Positions 52,106 through 62,429 of a stretch of DNA of 64,000 nt are shown piece after piece. The notes under the pieces were generated by a model that did no database searches, was not told where the DNA came from, and saw only the letters and a list, made by a program, of their open reading frames with translations. This DNA comes from Karstenula rhodostoma CBS 690.94 (lineage: Eukaryota; Ascomycota; Dothideomycetes; Pleosporales; Didymosphaeriaceae), in assembly GCA_010093485.1 (NCBI GenBank), contig MU001500.1, forward strand, positions 444,198 to 508,197. Direction: 5' to 3'. The position numbers and the translations under genes were made by a program. How positions within the stretch are numbered: the stretch's first letter is position 1; the number at the start of each line of letters is the position of its first letter.

Positions 52106-55100
52106 TCACTCGCTGTCCGAGTCAGAAGTGGACTCATCGTCGGAAGATAGTGAGATAGTCTCCTGCTGAGCTTCTTCCTCATCCTTTGCAGACTCGTACT
52201 CAGTGACTTCATCAAGCTCGCTGTCGTTCAGCACCTCGCTACCTCTCTTTCGAGGAACAACAGGTAAAGAAGAGGCGAGCGAAAAGAAACGCGCACCGGT
52301 TCGACTATGTCGCACCGGGCTGTCGCTCCCAGGCTGGGGCTCTTTCTGCCTGCCGTTTCCCTGTCGTCTGCCCTTGCTCTTGATCTCGGATTGTTCCTCT
52401 TCCGAAGACTCGGACTCCTCCAGTTTTGCCTGCATTGCCGCCACCTTTGCATCGATATGAGCATCGGTCGCTTCGATGGAAAGTGCGAGAGCTTCTTCAT
52501 TCGCTCCACCTTCGACATGCTCGCGGCCTTCGTCAATCAACTCCCAGTATTTCTTTGAGCAAAATTGATTGTGCGTGACGACCTGCTTCGCTCTCTTGCT
52601 CTTCTTCGTCGTCTTGTAAGGCGTTCGCGGCTTCCATTTAACTAGGCCTGGGGCTTCTTGTCGTGCAATCGAGCCAGTGGGCAAGTAGAAGTCCATTTGA
52701 GGGTGTTGACCAGGGCCTGATCTACAGGATCCACAGCCGGGACATGACTTCACATCGCCAGCAAGGTAATAACGTCCGAGTGCGTGGTTGATGTCGCACC
52801 GCCAAGCGAGTTCATCGTGTCGAAATTGCTTCGTCCAGTACGCACCCATAGGAAGGTTTTGACCATGCTCCATTGTCTTTGAGCCGCTGGGGTGAGGGCC
52901 CAGGTCGACGGGCTCGGGTGTTGGTTCTGGTGTGGGCTCCTTCTTTTCCTTCTTTTCTTTCTTTTCCTGTTTCGCTTGCAGATAGGTCTCCACAGCTTCG
53001 ATTCCCTTCTTCAGTGCTTCGTCTGTAGTCGCGCCGGCGTTGATAGCATTCCAGTAGGCGTCTTTGGCAATGCTATTATGCGACAGATGGTCGCTCCGCC
53101 TAGGCCTCCCTGTCGGTCTACCAGGCTTCCAGGTTACTCCTGGAGCAGGCTGAGCGAAATGCGAACGCGATGGTAGGTAGAAGTCCATCACTTTTCGCTT
53201 TGGGTTTGCACTCGAAGCAGTGAAGCAACCTGGGCAGTTCTTCCTATCACCTGCATTGTAGTAATGTCCCATAGGATGTTTTATGCCACATCTCCATGCC
53301 GGCTGTTCATCGTCGACCACCTTCTCAAAATAGGCATTCGGAGGGAGCTGTTGATCGTCTTCCAGCATTCTGGACATACCGTGGTAGGGGTATGTTTGTG
53401 CCGGTATACTGCTTGGAGAGGAACTTGCACTAGATGACGTCGAAGTCGCCTCGACAGGTTTTGGAGTTGTTGAACTCTTCGAAGACGTCGAAGTCGCCTC
53501 GACAGGTTTTGGGATTGTTGAACTCTTCGAAGTCTTCGAGTTCTTTGCCTTCGGCGCGCGCTTCAGGCGCTTGTTGGACCCACCCACGGCAAGTTGATTG
53601 TTTCGTAGCTTAGAGCGGGCGGAGTTGTTCGAAGTATTTCCGGCCTCGCTATCTTGCTGCAAGACTCGCTTGGTATGCAAATCATGTTTTTCGTCGCTGA
53701 ACACTTCAGGTTGGTGTGACTGAGGGTTGTTCTGCAAGCCAGCCTGGGTCTCATTGGGTGACGGTGCTACAGTAGGCGGGTCAACAAAGTTTGCTATCCT
53801 TCGAAGACCCGGTGCGAGACGCTTCAAGTCGCCATTCTTGATAGCTCGATCGACATAACCGTCGAAGTCCAAAGGGGCCTCGCGTGGCTGTTGTGATTGT
53901 GGCCACCTGTCTATCAATTGTTGCTTGTGATTCTCAATCAGCGCCATTCTCCATAATGAGCTCTTGCCCATACACTCGTTCAGCGCGTTGTCTGACGAGG
54001 GGGATAGACTTGCCTCCTGCAAAAGTAAATCCGGCCCATGCAAAGCCACGAGACTCTGGAGACAAGCAGGCGCTTCAGCTGGAGAGTGGTTCGTACATAC
54101 CGAGGTCGTTTCAGTGTCATTTCCCATGTGCACGCTGCTACTAGAACCTGGAGAAGATGTGTCAACACCATCAGCTGCGCCACCCCAGCCACTCTGCGCG
54201 CCATTCGCGGGAATAACTCCCGGGAGCAGTACGTCTTGCGAAGTATCGTACAAGGTGGCTTGGACTCCCGGATTCTCTGTAAAGGCAAAACTACCGGGGG
54301 CACCGTAGTCCGGCAAGCCCTGAATCCAGTCATTGCGAGGCAGTATTGAGTTCTCACGCAGTGTGGCGCCTGGAAGATGCTGGTTCTTCGGCTTCTTCGT
54401 GCGGGGAGCACGCACAACTCGATCGCGAGACGCTGTATGCGCTGCGCTTCTATCCTCAAAAAGCGTGGTGTGCCCAGTGACATCGTCGATTTCCTCGAAT
54501 GGTGAAGCATCAGGGCCGACCTGATACTGTCTGGCACTATATCGCACCATGGAAGGATGACTGAACGCTCTATGCCAAGACTGGTTCATCAGACCGAGGA
54601 TGGGAAACGCATTGCCAGGGGAGAAATTGGCGAAGAACTGATCGTCAAATTGCCGAAAGTCCCAGAATGGGGTTGTCTCCTTGTCATCGTTCGCCATAAA
54701 TCTCACAGTACGCAAATGCGTGTTCCAGATGATCTTGGTAGCAAGTTTGTTCACGTTGTCGGCGATTGACCTGAGATATTGACGGACACCCTCCCGGGAG
54801 TCTTGAGCAGATAAACAGGCGTCGATTTGATTGGGATGAAGTGCGTGAGCCACGAAGTTCTTTAGGAAAGTCACCTCGTAGACTCTCTGGCTGGCCTGAT
54901 ACAAGACAAAGTTTGAGTAGTCCTCACGACTGGGCTTCCGGCGGTTCAGATGAACGCCAAGCTTGGCCCGCTGCACGCGGCTGATGGTAGGCTTGAACTG
55001 TATATTTCCGTTCAGATCTAGGAAGTGTGAGCATGCGCTGGAGTGTCACCATCAGTGAATAGCTTACAAGGCGTGAAGGGTTCTCCAACTGGCAGTTCCA

Positions 55101-55248
55101 TGGACTCCTGATTGGCGTGAGGATAATTGTAGTCACTCTGAAATTTGAGGTCAGGAATCTCGAAATCTGTCAGAAACCCCTGGGGATCTGCTGCACGGAG
55201 GTCTGGGGAGTTGATGGGGCTGTCACCCAAATCGATTTCGTCCTCCAT
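52106..55248 (-). CDS. 1030-aa protein with a duplicated Cys/His module
   Basis: Exon 1 is 55068-55248 and exon 2 is 52106-55017 (50-base intron GTAAGC...CCTAG). The total is 3093 bases. The N-terminal half (residues ~75-480) has a helical region and long polar stretches. Two copies of a ~135-residue module follow, at about 611-744 and 776-918. Each has an LP-x-x-A/G-Y start, then A-W-R-C-x3-H-x13-C-P-G-C (C637/H641/C655/C658 and C801/H805/C819/C822), then MDFYLP, W-K-P-R/G-x-P, and a helical end with YW-x(2)-I. Identical spacing implies one zinc ion per copy. The tail has KEKKEKKE and PTPEPTPEP linkers and a very acidic C-terminus (SSDDESTSDSDSE). Basic clusters suggest a nuclear, possibly DNA- or chromatin-associated protein. 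I know no named family with this module. Confidence 0.85.
53436..53531. repeat. 48-bp in-frame tandem duplication
   Basis: GACGTCGAAGTCGCCTCGAC begins at 53436 and again at 53484, so the period is 48 bases (16 residues), with two substitutions. On the minus strand it codes the repeated SST-I/T-PKPVEATSTS linker before the first Cys/His module. Confidence 0.9.
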
Positions 55249-56613
55249 GCTGAGTATGGCTTGAAGTTGCAAACAAGAACAACAGTTGATTGGCCTGACA
55301 GTAAACAATGATGAAACCAAAGTTGATCGTGAGGACGAAGTTCACAAGTTGAGCCTTGGGCAGGGCATGAGCAGAAAGCGCTTATAGTCCTTGGAGGCGC
55401 TTCTGGCTGGTGTACAAACGCCTCTTCAGGCAGATGCGCGCTTGACGAACGGACATACCCCGAGTCTGATGGCAACGTGCATTGCTCCTGATGCAGGTGG
55501 ACCTGGAGCGTTTGGATCTGGGCCACTTAGACTGGAGCCGAATCGTCGGGTTTACGGTCCTTCCAAAGCATGGGACACGGGAGCCGGTCCCATGAAATTA
55601 TCTGAGGTGCCATTGGGCCCTAGTTGGTGGATAGCAAGCTTCTGCCGTAGGCACGATACTTCCATAGCCACCCCCTACTTGTTGTGGCGTAACGTGACGA
55701 ACGGGCAATGCAACGTTCTTACTGTGAACAAACGCATCGATCGGCGTGGAGATATCCGAATTGGCACGTGGGTAGCTTCGTAGTTGAGTAGATCAAGGCA
55801 CCAAGCGGGGTGATCATAGCTCATGGAGGAAGCAGACTCTCAGGCGTTTGCAGATGACTTCGGAGCTGGCCCCTTTGGAAAATCCGACGCACAGAGCGCA
55901 TGTTTGGTTGCTGCGTGTTGTTGCTCCAAATCAACGGCGAGAAAGCGCATGTAGTCGGTCGATGCATGTGTTGCTTGTGGGTTTTGTAGAACCTTTGCCT
56001 AATGAAATCAGTGTGACCGGTGCTGCAGGCAGTTTCTTATGCTCAGCACAACACAAGGTAATCTTCGTGGATGGGCATTCAACCGAATCTGTTGGAACAC
56101 GGACGTAACAACTTTCGGCAAGATCCAGGTTACAATGGCTGAGACAGCGGGTAGGATGATGTTGTGACCATGCAAATCCTGACTTCTGTCAATAATCCCT
56201 GCACCGGATGCCGTTGGGGCGGCAAAGACAACCCGGTTCATAGCACTACAATCGACAGTTAATCTCGGACGCCCCAAAAGTAATCTGCAACCATTGATGT
56301 GAAGTAATATGCTCGTTTGCGAGGTGTGCGGAGTGCCGTTAGCTGCATGTGGCCGTTTGAGCATGCCGCGGATCGTGAGCATTGCGTCAGGCTCCTCGTC
56401 CAACAGTCAATACTTTGACAAGAGAATTGCCGCTGTTTAGCAGTGCAAGGTGAGCGTAGCATAGCGAAGGAGTGAGGTGAGGTCAGGTTGGAGTAACACA
56501 AGACGGCGCCGCCAAGCCCCCGCTTTCCTCTGATTGGCCGTGATTCGAGGTGCCACATTTCATGCTGCAACTGTCGCAGCTCAGCAGAGCTTCGTTCCCC
56601 AGACACTCACACA
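55249..56613. other. Divergent intergenic region
   Basis: 1.36 kb between the 1030-aa gene (-) and the glucosidase II beta gene (+). The 130-codon open frame at 55391-55783 (+) has no domain. No repeat found. Confidence 0.5.
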
Positions 56614-58420
56614 ATGGGGAGACAGACGCTCTCGTCAATTGCCATTCTCCTCCCGCTCCTCACAGCCACCGCAAATGCGGCCTCGGAAGCCCCTCGGCCG
56701 CGCGGCGTAGGGCCAGACTGTACGTAGCACCACCGCAGCTCCCCCGAGCCCAGTTGGACGACTGGGAGCTCACAAACTGTAGTTGCCAAGTACTATAAAG
56801 ACGCAACGTCGTTCACATGTGTCTCAAATCCCGACATCAAGCTCGATGTCTCCCGCATAAACGACGACTACTGCGACTGCCCCGACGGCAGCGACGAGCC
56901 TGGCACCTCCGCATGCTCGTACATCTCCCCACTCTCACCGAAGCAGCCCTCGCGCTACGACCCCACCAAAATCAACGACTCCCAAGCTCTGCCCGGCTTC
57001 TACTGCAAGAACAAGGGCCACATTGCGAGCTACGTGCCCTTTACAAACGTCAACGACGGCGTGTGCGACTACGAGCTATGCTGCGACGGTAGCGACGAGT
57101 GGGAAGGCGTTGGCGGCATAAAGTGCGAGGACAAATGTGCTAAGATTGGCAAGGAGTGGAAGAAACAGGACGAGGCGCGGCAAAAGAGTCAGGGCAACGC
57201 CAACAGGCGACGAAAAGAGCTTGTTGCCGAGGCGGAGCGGCTAAGGAAGGAGGTCCAGGATCGGATCGAGACGTTGCATGCTCAGATCAAGGGCCAGGAG
57301 GTCAAGGTCGAGGCGCTGACGAAGACACTGGCGGAAGTGGAGAGGTCAGAGAAGGGCAAGGTGGTGCGGGGTGCGGGCAAGGGTGGGAAGTTGGGCGTGC
57401 TGACGAGCCTGGCGAAAGACAAGGTGAACGAGTTGGCGGACAACCTTAGGACGGTCAGGGACGAGAGGGACGCTGCGAAGTCCAAGATCACCGAGCTGGA
57501 GGCCATCCTCAAGCGTTTCAAGGAGGAGTACAACCCCAACTTCAACGACGAGGGCGTTAAGCGCGCAGTCAAGGCCTGGGAAGACTACGCCGCCTCGCAG
57601 CCCGTTGCGACGGACAACTCTGCCCGCGACCGCGATCTCGAGGACCTCTTGAACCCAGCCTCCGAGGGGGCCATTAAGTGGGACGAGTTCGAGGACAACG
57701 AAGAGTCCGACGTAGAGCTTCGTACGTGCCCCATTTCCCCAACCCTACCTCACTAACATTTCCGCAGTCTACAAGTTCGAAGAATACCTCCCCACCCCGC
57801 TGCGCACCTGGGTCGACGAGAAGCTCCGCGCCCTCCGCATCACGCTCATCGAAAACGGCATCCTCGCCGACACCAACACCGACTCCCCCGAATCCAAGCG
57901 CGTGACCGATGCCCGCGACCAGCTCAGCTCCGCGCAGCGCGACCTCGAAAACGACCGTTCCGAGCTGACCAAGCACACCGAGGATCTCTCAAAAGACTAC
58001 GGCCCCGACTTCGTCTTCCGCGCGCTCCAGGGCGTGTGCGTCAACCAGGACAGCGGCGAGTACACGTACGAGCACTGCTTCCTGGACAAGACGACGCAGA
58101 AGTCGAAGAAAGGCGGCGGCCACACGGGCATGGGCAACTTCGTGCGCATCGAGACCATCACCGTCGACGAGGATCTGCCGGCGGACGGGAAGGGCCTGGG
58201 CAGCGGAGAGCGGTACGCGCTCAAGTATGAGAACGGGCAGCACTGCTGGAACGGGCCGAATCGGAGTACCCTGGTGGTGCTGGCGTGCGCGGAGCAGGAC
58301 GAGATCTGGAAGATTGTCGAGGAGGAGAAGTGTGTGTATAGGATGGAGGTGGGGACGCCGGCGGTGTGCGGCGTGAAGGCGGAGCAGCCCAAGGGGGCGC
58401 CGGCGCACAATGAGTTGTAG
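56614..58420 (+). CDS. GTB1: Glucosidase II beta subunit
   Basis: Exons 56614-56719, 56783-57721 and 57768-58420 (introns of 63 and 46 bases) total 1698 bases, 565 residues. Signal peptide (MGRQTLSSIAILLPLLTATA). An N-terminal pair of LDLa-like Cys clusters (DDYCDCPDGSDEPGTSAC and VCDYELCCDGSDEWEG) is typical of PRKCSH. Then comes a long coiled coil (about 155-300), an acidic linker, and a C-terminal MRH lectin domain with GVCVNQDSGEYTYEHCF and YENGQHCWNG. The chain ends PAHNEL, an HDEL-type ER retrieval signal. It holds the alpha subunit in the ER and presents N-glycans for trimming of glucose residues two and three; it acts in glycoprotein folding control. Confidence 0.95.
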
Positions 58421-58769
58421 GAGGCTCTTCGAACGTACGCAGGGTGGATGTAGCAAAGGTAGTGGGTGTTGTGGCATAGGTACGAGGGGGGTTCCATGGT
58501 AGCTTCGGCGTTGTTTGATTGGTTGATTAGGGCATTAGCGTAGAGTACACTGACTGACACAAGTAGAGCAAACAAGACGGTAGCATTGTTGATATACACC
58601 ACACGCGACGCCCCAGTGCAATCTTTTCTTTTTCTTCAATACTTCCACGCGATTAAAACATGGTATCAATTGGTCGACCACAGCGGTACTAGTACAGTAA
58701 TGCACACGCCAGCGAATCCTATGAATACAAAATACCCCCCCACGCTCCGGAATTTCCTCACACCATCAT
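58421..58769. other. Convergent intergenic region
   Basis: 349 bases between the 3' ends of the glucosidase II beta (+) and CFEM (-) genes. No feature seen. Confidence 0.5.
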
Positions 58770-59337
58770 CTACAACATCGCAGCCGCAAGTCCAAAGACC
58801 ACAGCACCGAGTCCGACACCGTTGGCCACTGCGGCGCCGGTCTGCTCAGCCGCAGCGCTGCTGGCCGACGACGCAGCGCCGGAGGTGGCGCTGGCAGTGT
58901 TGCTGGCACCGGATGCAGTGGAGGGTGCGAGTGTGGGCAGGTTGGAGAGGGTGATGCCGGCGGAGGCGCAGAGCTTGCTCACGGCGGGGGCGATCTCTGT
59001 TTTCGCATTAGCTACCAACCACACTACATTGCATCACACGGCTTCAACCACCTCCTTCGCTCTTCTGGAAGGATGGAAGTGGAGGTGGAAGTGTGGGGGG
59101 AGGGACCAACGTACTCGCGATATCAGCGGCCTCGCACTTGCCCGGCACGCACTTGTTGAGGCTCTCCTCGATGGAGTCCTTGCCGGTGGTGCACTGGCAG
59201 GTAGTGTCTGTGAGGGAGCAGCCGGAGGCGGGGACTGCGGAGGCGAAGCAGGAGAGGGCGCAGGTGGGGATCTGGCTGAGGTCCTGAGCGGAGACGACGG
59301 TGACAGCAGCGGCGAGGGCGAAGATGGAGAAGCGCAT
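58770..59337 (-). CDS. CFEM-domain GPI-type surface protein
   Basis: Exon 1 is 59115-59337 and exon 2 is 58770-58996 (118-base intron GTACGT...AACAG). The total is 450 bases, 149 residues. Signal peptide MRFSIFALAAAVTVVSA. The CFEM domain follows directly and has the eight expected cysteines: IPTCALSCF, SGC, TTCQC, NKC, GKC and, after the splice, SKLC. A Ser/Ala/Thr-rich linker leads to a hydrophobic tail (VGLGAVVFGLAAAML), the signal for GPI attachment. Known CFEM proteins sit in the plasma membrane or wall, and several bind heme; plant-pathogen members can have other roles. The Asp residue before the second Cys pair is compatible with heme binding but is not proof. Confidence 0.9.
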
Positions 59338-60369
59338 CCTGTCGAGAGTGGTTGCTTTTGTTGTTGAAGAAAAAAAGGGGTGGGTATCAAGTAAGTAGGA
59401 GGGTGGAATTGAAGGTTGAAGGAGTGACTTGGTTGGGAAAGCGAGGACCGGGACTGTGGGCGGGATGTGCAACGACTTTTGTAGCAGGCTGGAGTGATAA
59501 GCAAGCGCGCCCTGGTCTGGGCCGGCAGCACGGGCTAGCGGCGATGGGGTTAGGTGAGGGTTACATAGATACACTAGGATTCGAGCTGCTGTGCTACAAA
59601 CGACGGGCTAGCTACTACCTGGTGGAGCCGACGTTGGTTCGGGAACCAGTTCCTGCTAGAAGGGCAGTAGCGGAAGCTTGAAAGCTGGACGCAGGTTCGT
59701 GCACTGCAGAGATGTGCTGCATAACGCCTATGTCAAGAGAGCATTATTGAATGAACGTGAGCCGGTGTCAGCGCTGTATAGAGCGAGCTACGAGAGATGC
59801 GGATAGCATGCTGTTCGCAGTAGCAACCGCGATGCGACAAGGACTGCGCTGTCGACTTTCGATATCAGCGAGTCGTGGGGTCCCGCTAGGTTTGGACTCG
59901 AGGCGTGCCGAGCCGCTGCTAAAAGGCTATCGTGTGGGGATTTTGCCGTCGCGTGATACGAGGCAACAACTTGCGAGTCGAAACGCAGGGATTTAAGCAA
60001 TGTAGATAAATAGGTGACTGTGCATACGCTTTGTGTGAGGTGCAGGATGGATGATGCGAAGAGGCTAGAATGGAAAGCGGAGAGTTGGGATAACCTTTGT
60101 GCAGTGCCAGTCGAAGACGTCGTAGCGTGGCGCTACTGCCCCACTATCGACGGTGAGTGGATCCATCGGTTTTCCTCCTCATCTTCGGGATCTCATTTTA
60201 TGGTGATCATATCAAACTCTACTATCCTCCTAGCTTTGCGCATTTACTTTCCCTCTCCGTATCTCTGCCACAGCCCGCCCCTTACACGATATGTATCAGG
60301 TCCTACCCCCCACACCAGCAGCCTCTCTTATCCCACCACCTCCACTCTAGCCGGAACCGGCACCCCTGC
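59338..60369. other. Intergenic region
   Basis: About 1 kb with no supportable gene. A pyrimidine-rich stretch follows the CFEM start on its coding strand. No repeat seen. Confidence 0.45.
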
Positions 60370-60744
60370 CTAAAAACACACGCAGCCCGCGCCCTTGCAG
60401 TAGCCCCGCAGATCAGGGGCGGCCTTGTTCTCGCCCCACTCGTGCATACTTCCGCAGCCACGGTACCAAACCTTCCGCACCAAGTCTGTGAGCCCGCCAA
60501 TGCGCAAGCCCGCCATTACAATGCCTTTTTTCTCCGGAGTTTGCCCCGCATGCAATGGCGAGGAAAGCGGTTGTGTCGCGTTGGGCGAAATGACGATGGT
60601 GGCAAGGCAGGGTGAGTCAGCCCCGCTGTCGGGTGGAAAAAAAGAAAGCATGGCTGTTGTGTACCTACATGTACATATGCACGGTGCTGTCTCGAAACCT
60701 CGTATGCGGGTGCGGCTGCAGCTGCTTCTCATCTGGGCATGCAT
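60370..60744 (-). CDS. Possible small Cys-containing protein
   Basis: The frame ends with a segment that looks constrained: GLRIGGLTDLVRKVWYRGCG, then HEWGENKAAPDLRGYCKGAG and CVCF at the stop. The first ~50 residues from the outer ATG (60742-60744) look like chance sequence, so the real start is more likely inside (an ATG lies just before AGLRIGG) or in another exon. No family recognised and no signal peptide in the frame as read. Confidence 0.35.
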   Translation of the reverse strand: MHAQMRSSCSRTRIRGFETAPCICTCRYTTAMLSFFPPDSGADSPCLATIVISPNATQPLSSPLHAGQTPEKKGIVMAGLRIGGLTDLVRKVWYRGCGSMHEWGENKAAPDLRGYCKGAGCVCF

Positions 60745-61102
60745 CCATATAACGTCAGCTCGTATCCCGACGGCTGCTTTTTCTGCAACGAGGATAGCGA
60801 CAAGGGCCGAGAAGCCGGGTGAAGTGGGTTTATGTAGGACATTACCGCGTTTCGGCGCCTAGCGCACTGCACTGCATTCTCTGCACTGGCATTATTATGC
60901 GGCGCTAGAAGTCATCTGTGGTTGAAGTGATTACCAAGCTGTGATATTCTGCCGAACCCCACGATACGCGATCCGCAGTGCCCAAGCTGGATCAGACACT
61001 GGAAAGAGTTGCAAGTGCATTGAGCAATACCATAACAAAGTAAAAAATACTATCCAAATAACAAAGGACAACCACTAACGACACGAAAAGCAGAGCAGGG
61101 AA

Positions 61103-61470
61103 CTAGAGTGCGGGTTCAACGGTCGCACTGTAGACAGTCCACCCACCCAGTGCGGCGATGCTGTACACAACCACCAACACCGCACTCAACAAGCCAAACA
61201 TATCAAACGCAGCTAGCAAGCAACCCAACCCAAACCAATACATCTTCCGGTCCGTCCAACCACATACATACCATCTCTTCACCACATCTACATCCCCCAC
61301 CCACCACCCTGCATATCCCACCCTAGCGCGCATCGATAGCCATTACCAGCCAGCCAGCCACATAAACCAGCACAAGCGAAACCCACCCACATCCCCGCCG
61401 TCAGCCGACCTTCCAAAACCAAGCCCAAAGTCCGAGGGGAGAGGGGAGCACCGCTTCGACGATTGCACAC
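61103..61470 (-). CDS. Possible small membrane protein (uncertain)
   Basis: Minus-strand segments at 61370-61425 (TAGMWVGFACAGLCGWLA) and 61103-61245 (MYWFGLGCLLAAFDMFGLLS, then VLVVVYSIAALGGW) read as hydrophobic helices. A GTAATG donor after the first could start an intron. The composition is GT-rich, which by itself gives hydrophobic translations, so this may be chance. Confidence 0.25.
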
Positions 61471-61513
61471 ACAGCTCGTGCGTCAGCGTTGGCTAGAAGC
61501 GTCGAATGTCGGG

Positions 61514-61543
61514 TGTCGAGTGTCGAGTGTCGAGTGTCGAGTG
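61514..61543. repeat. 7-bp tandem repeat (TGTCGAG)n
   Basis: Four consecutive copies of TGTCGAG, flanked by one-base variants on each side. Confidence 0.9.
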
Positions 61544-62429
61544 CTGAGCGTGGGGCAATGGGCAGCGGCTACGAGTGTGTGCCCAAGTACACACTATACT
61601 GCAGGGCGGAGATATCTCGTAACACATCCATCGATTAATGTAGTACGCGCGCACGGCCCGTTGCGAATCTGCTGCTGTGTTGTATAGGTATGATTGATTA
61701 CTATGAGGCCGGGTAGATCACAGGAAGCAGGGGACAATACGGCGTTGTTTTGGATTGGCGATGCAGGAAGGGAGCGAAAAAGTGGCAAAGGCGTCTGATA
61801 CCGTATGATGGATGAACAGTCCGAAACACAGGCGACCATGCAAGCGATCATAAAGCACGATGCCGTCCGCGAAACGAAAACTGTAGTCGTGAATAGGTAT
61901 TTGACTCTTCCATTTCATGCCGCCTGCACAGCACGCAAGCACCACTTTACGCCTATCCGTCTACATGCCCGTGACCTTCCGACTGCACAGAACGGTACCA
62001 ACGAAAGACGATAGACCAGGCCGGTCGATTCGGTTTGGCCCGCCAATGCGCCCCACCCTAGCCAAAGACATCCCGTCATAACCCAGCTATGTACGGTGCC
62101 TTGATTCAAACATTTGTATGGTTTGCCCAATGGAGGTCGCAATCTACAACGCAACTCCGGAGCACTACGTGTCTCTCATGAGATGAACAAAAAGGGAAAG
62201 AAGAGACAAAGAAAACCAGATCCGAGACCGACCAAGAGGTATATTGCTGAGCTGAGGACAAAAAGAAAAAGGCCGTGTTTCGCACATGCTGCGAGTTCGA
62301 AAAAGAAATTACCCAGAGTAGAAGTTAAATTGGTACTGCGTGAATGCGATGTGTTGGTGTTTAGTTGAGGAGTTGAGAAGAAGAGGTTGATTTTCGGAGT
62401 GCCAATGGTAGGCGGAGTGGGAAGATGAT

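Larger units (their letters stand above)
60745..62429. other. Gene-poor region
   Basis: About 1.7 kb. Holds a 7-bp tandem repeat near 61514 and a membrane-protein-like stretch at 61103-61250 on the minus strand (listed separately). Otherwise no coding or RNA feature is visible. Confidence 0.45.

Noticed and set aside
55391..55783. 130-codon plus-strand frame in a divergent promoter region
   Set aside because: Composition and position suggest non-coding DNA; no domain.
57989..58602. Two long minus-strand frames over the glucosidase II beta C-terminus
   Set aside because: Antisense shadows of the MRH-domain coding sequence.
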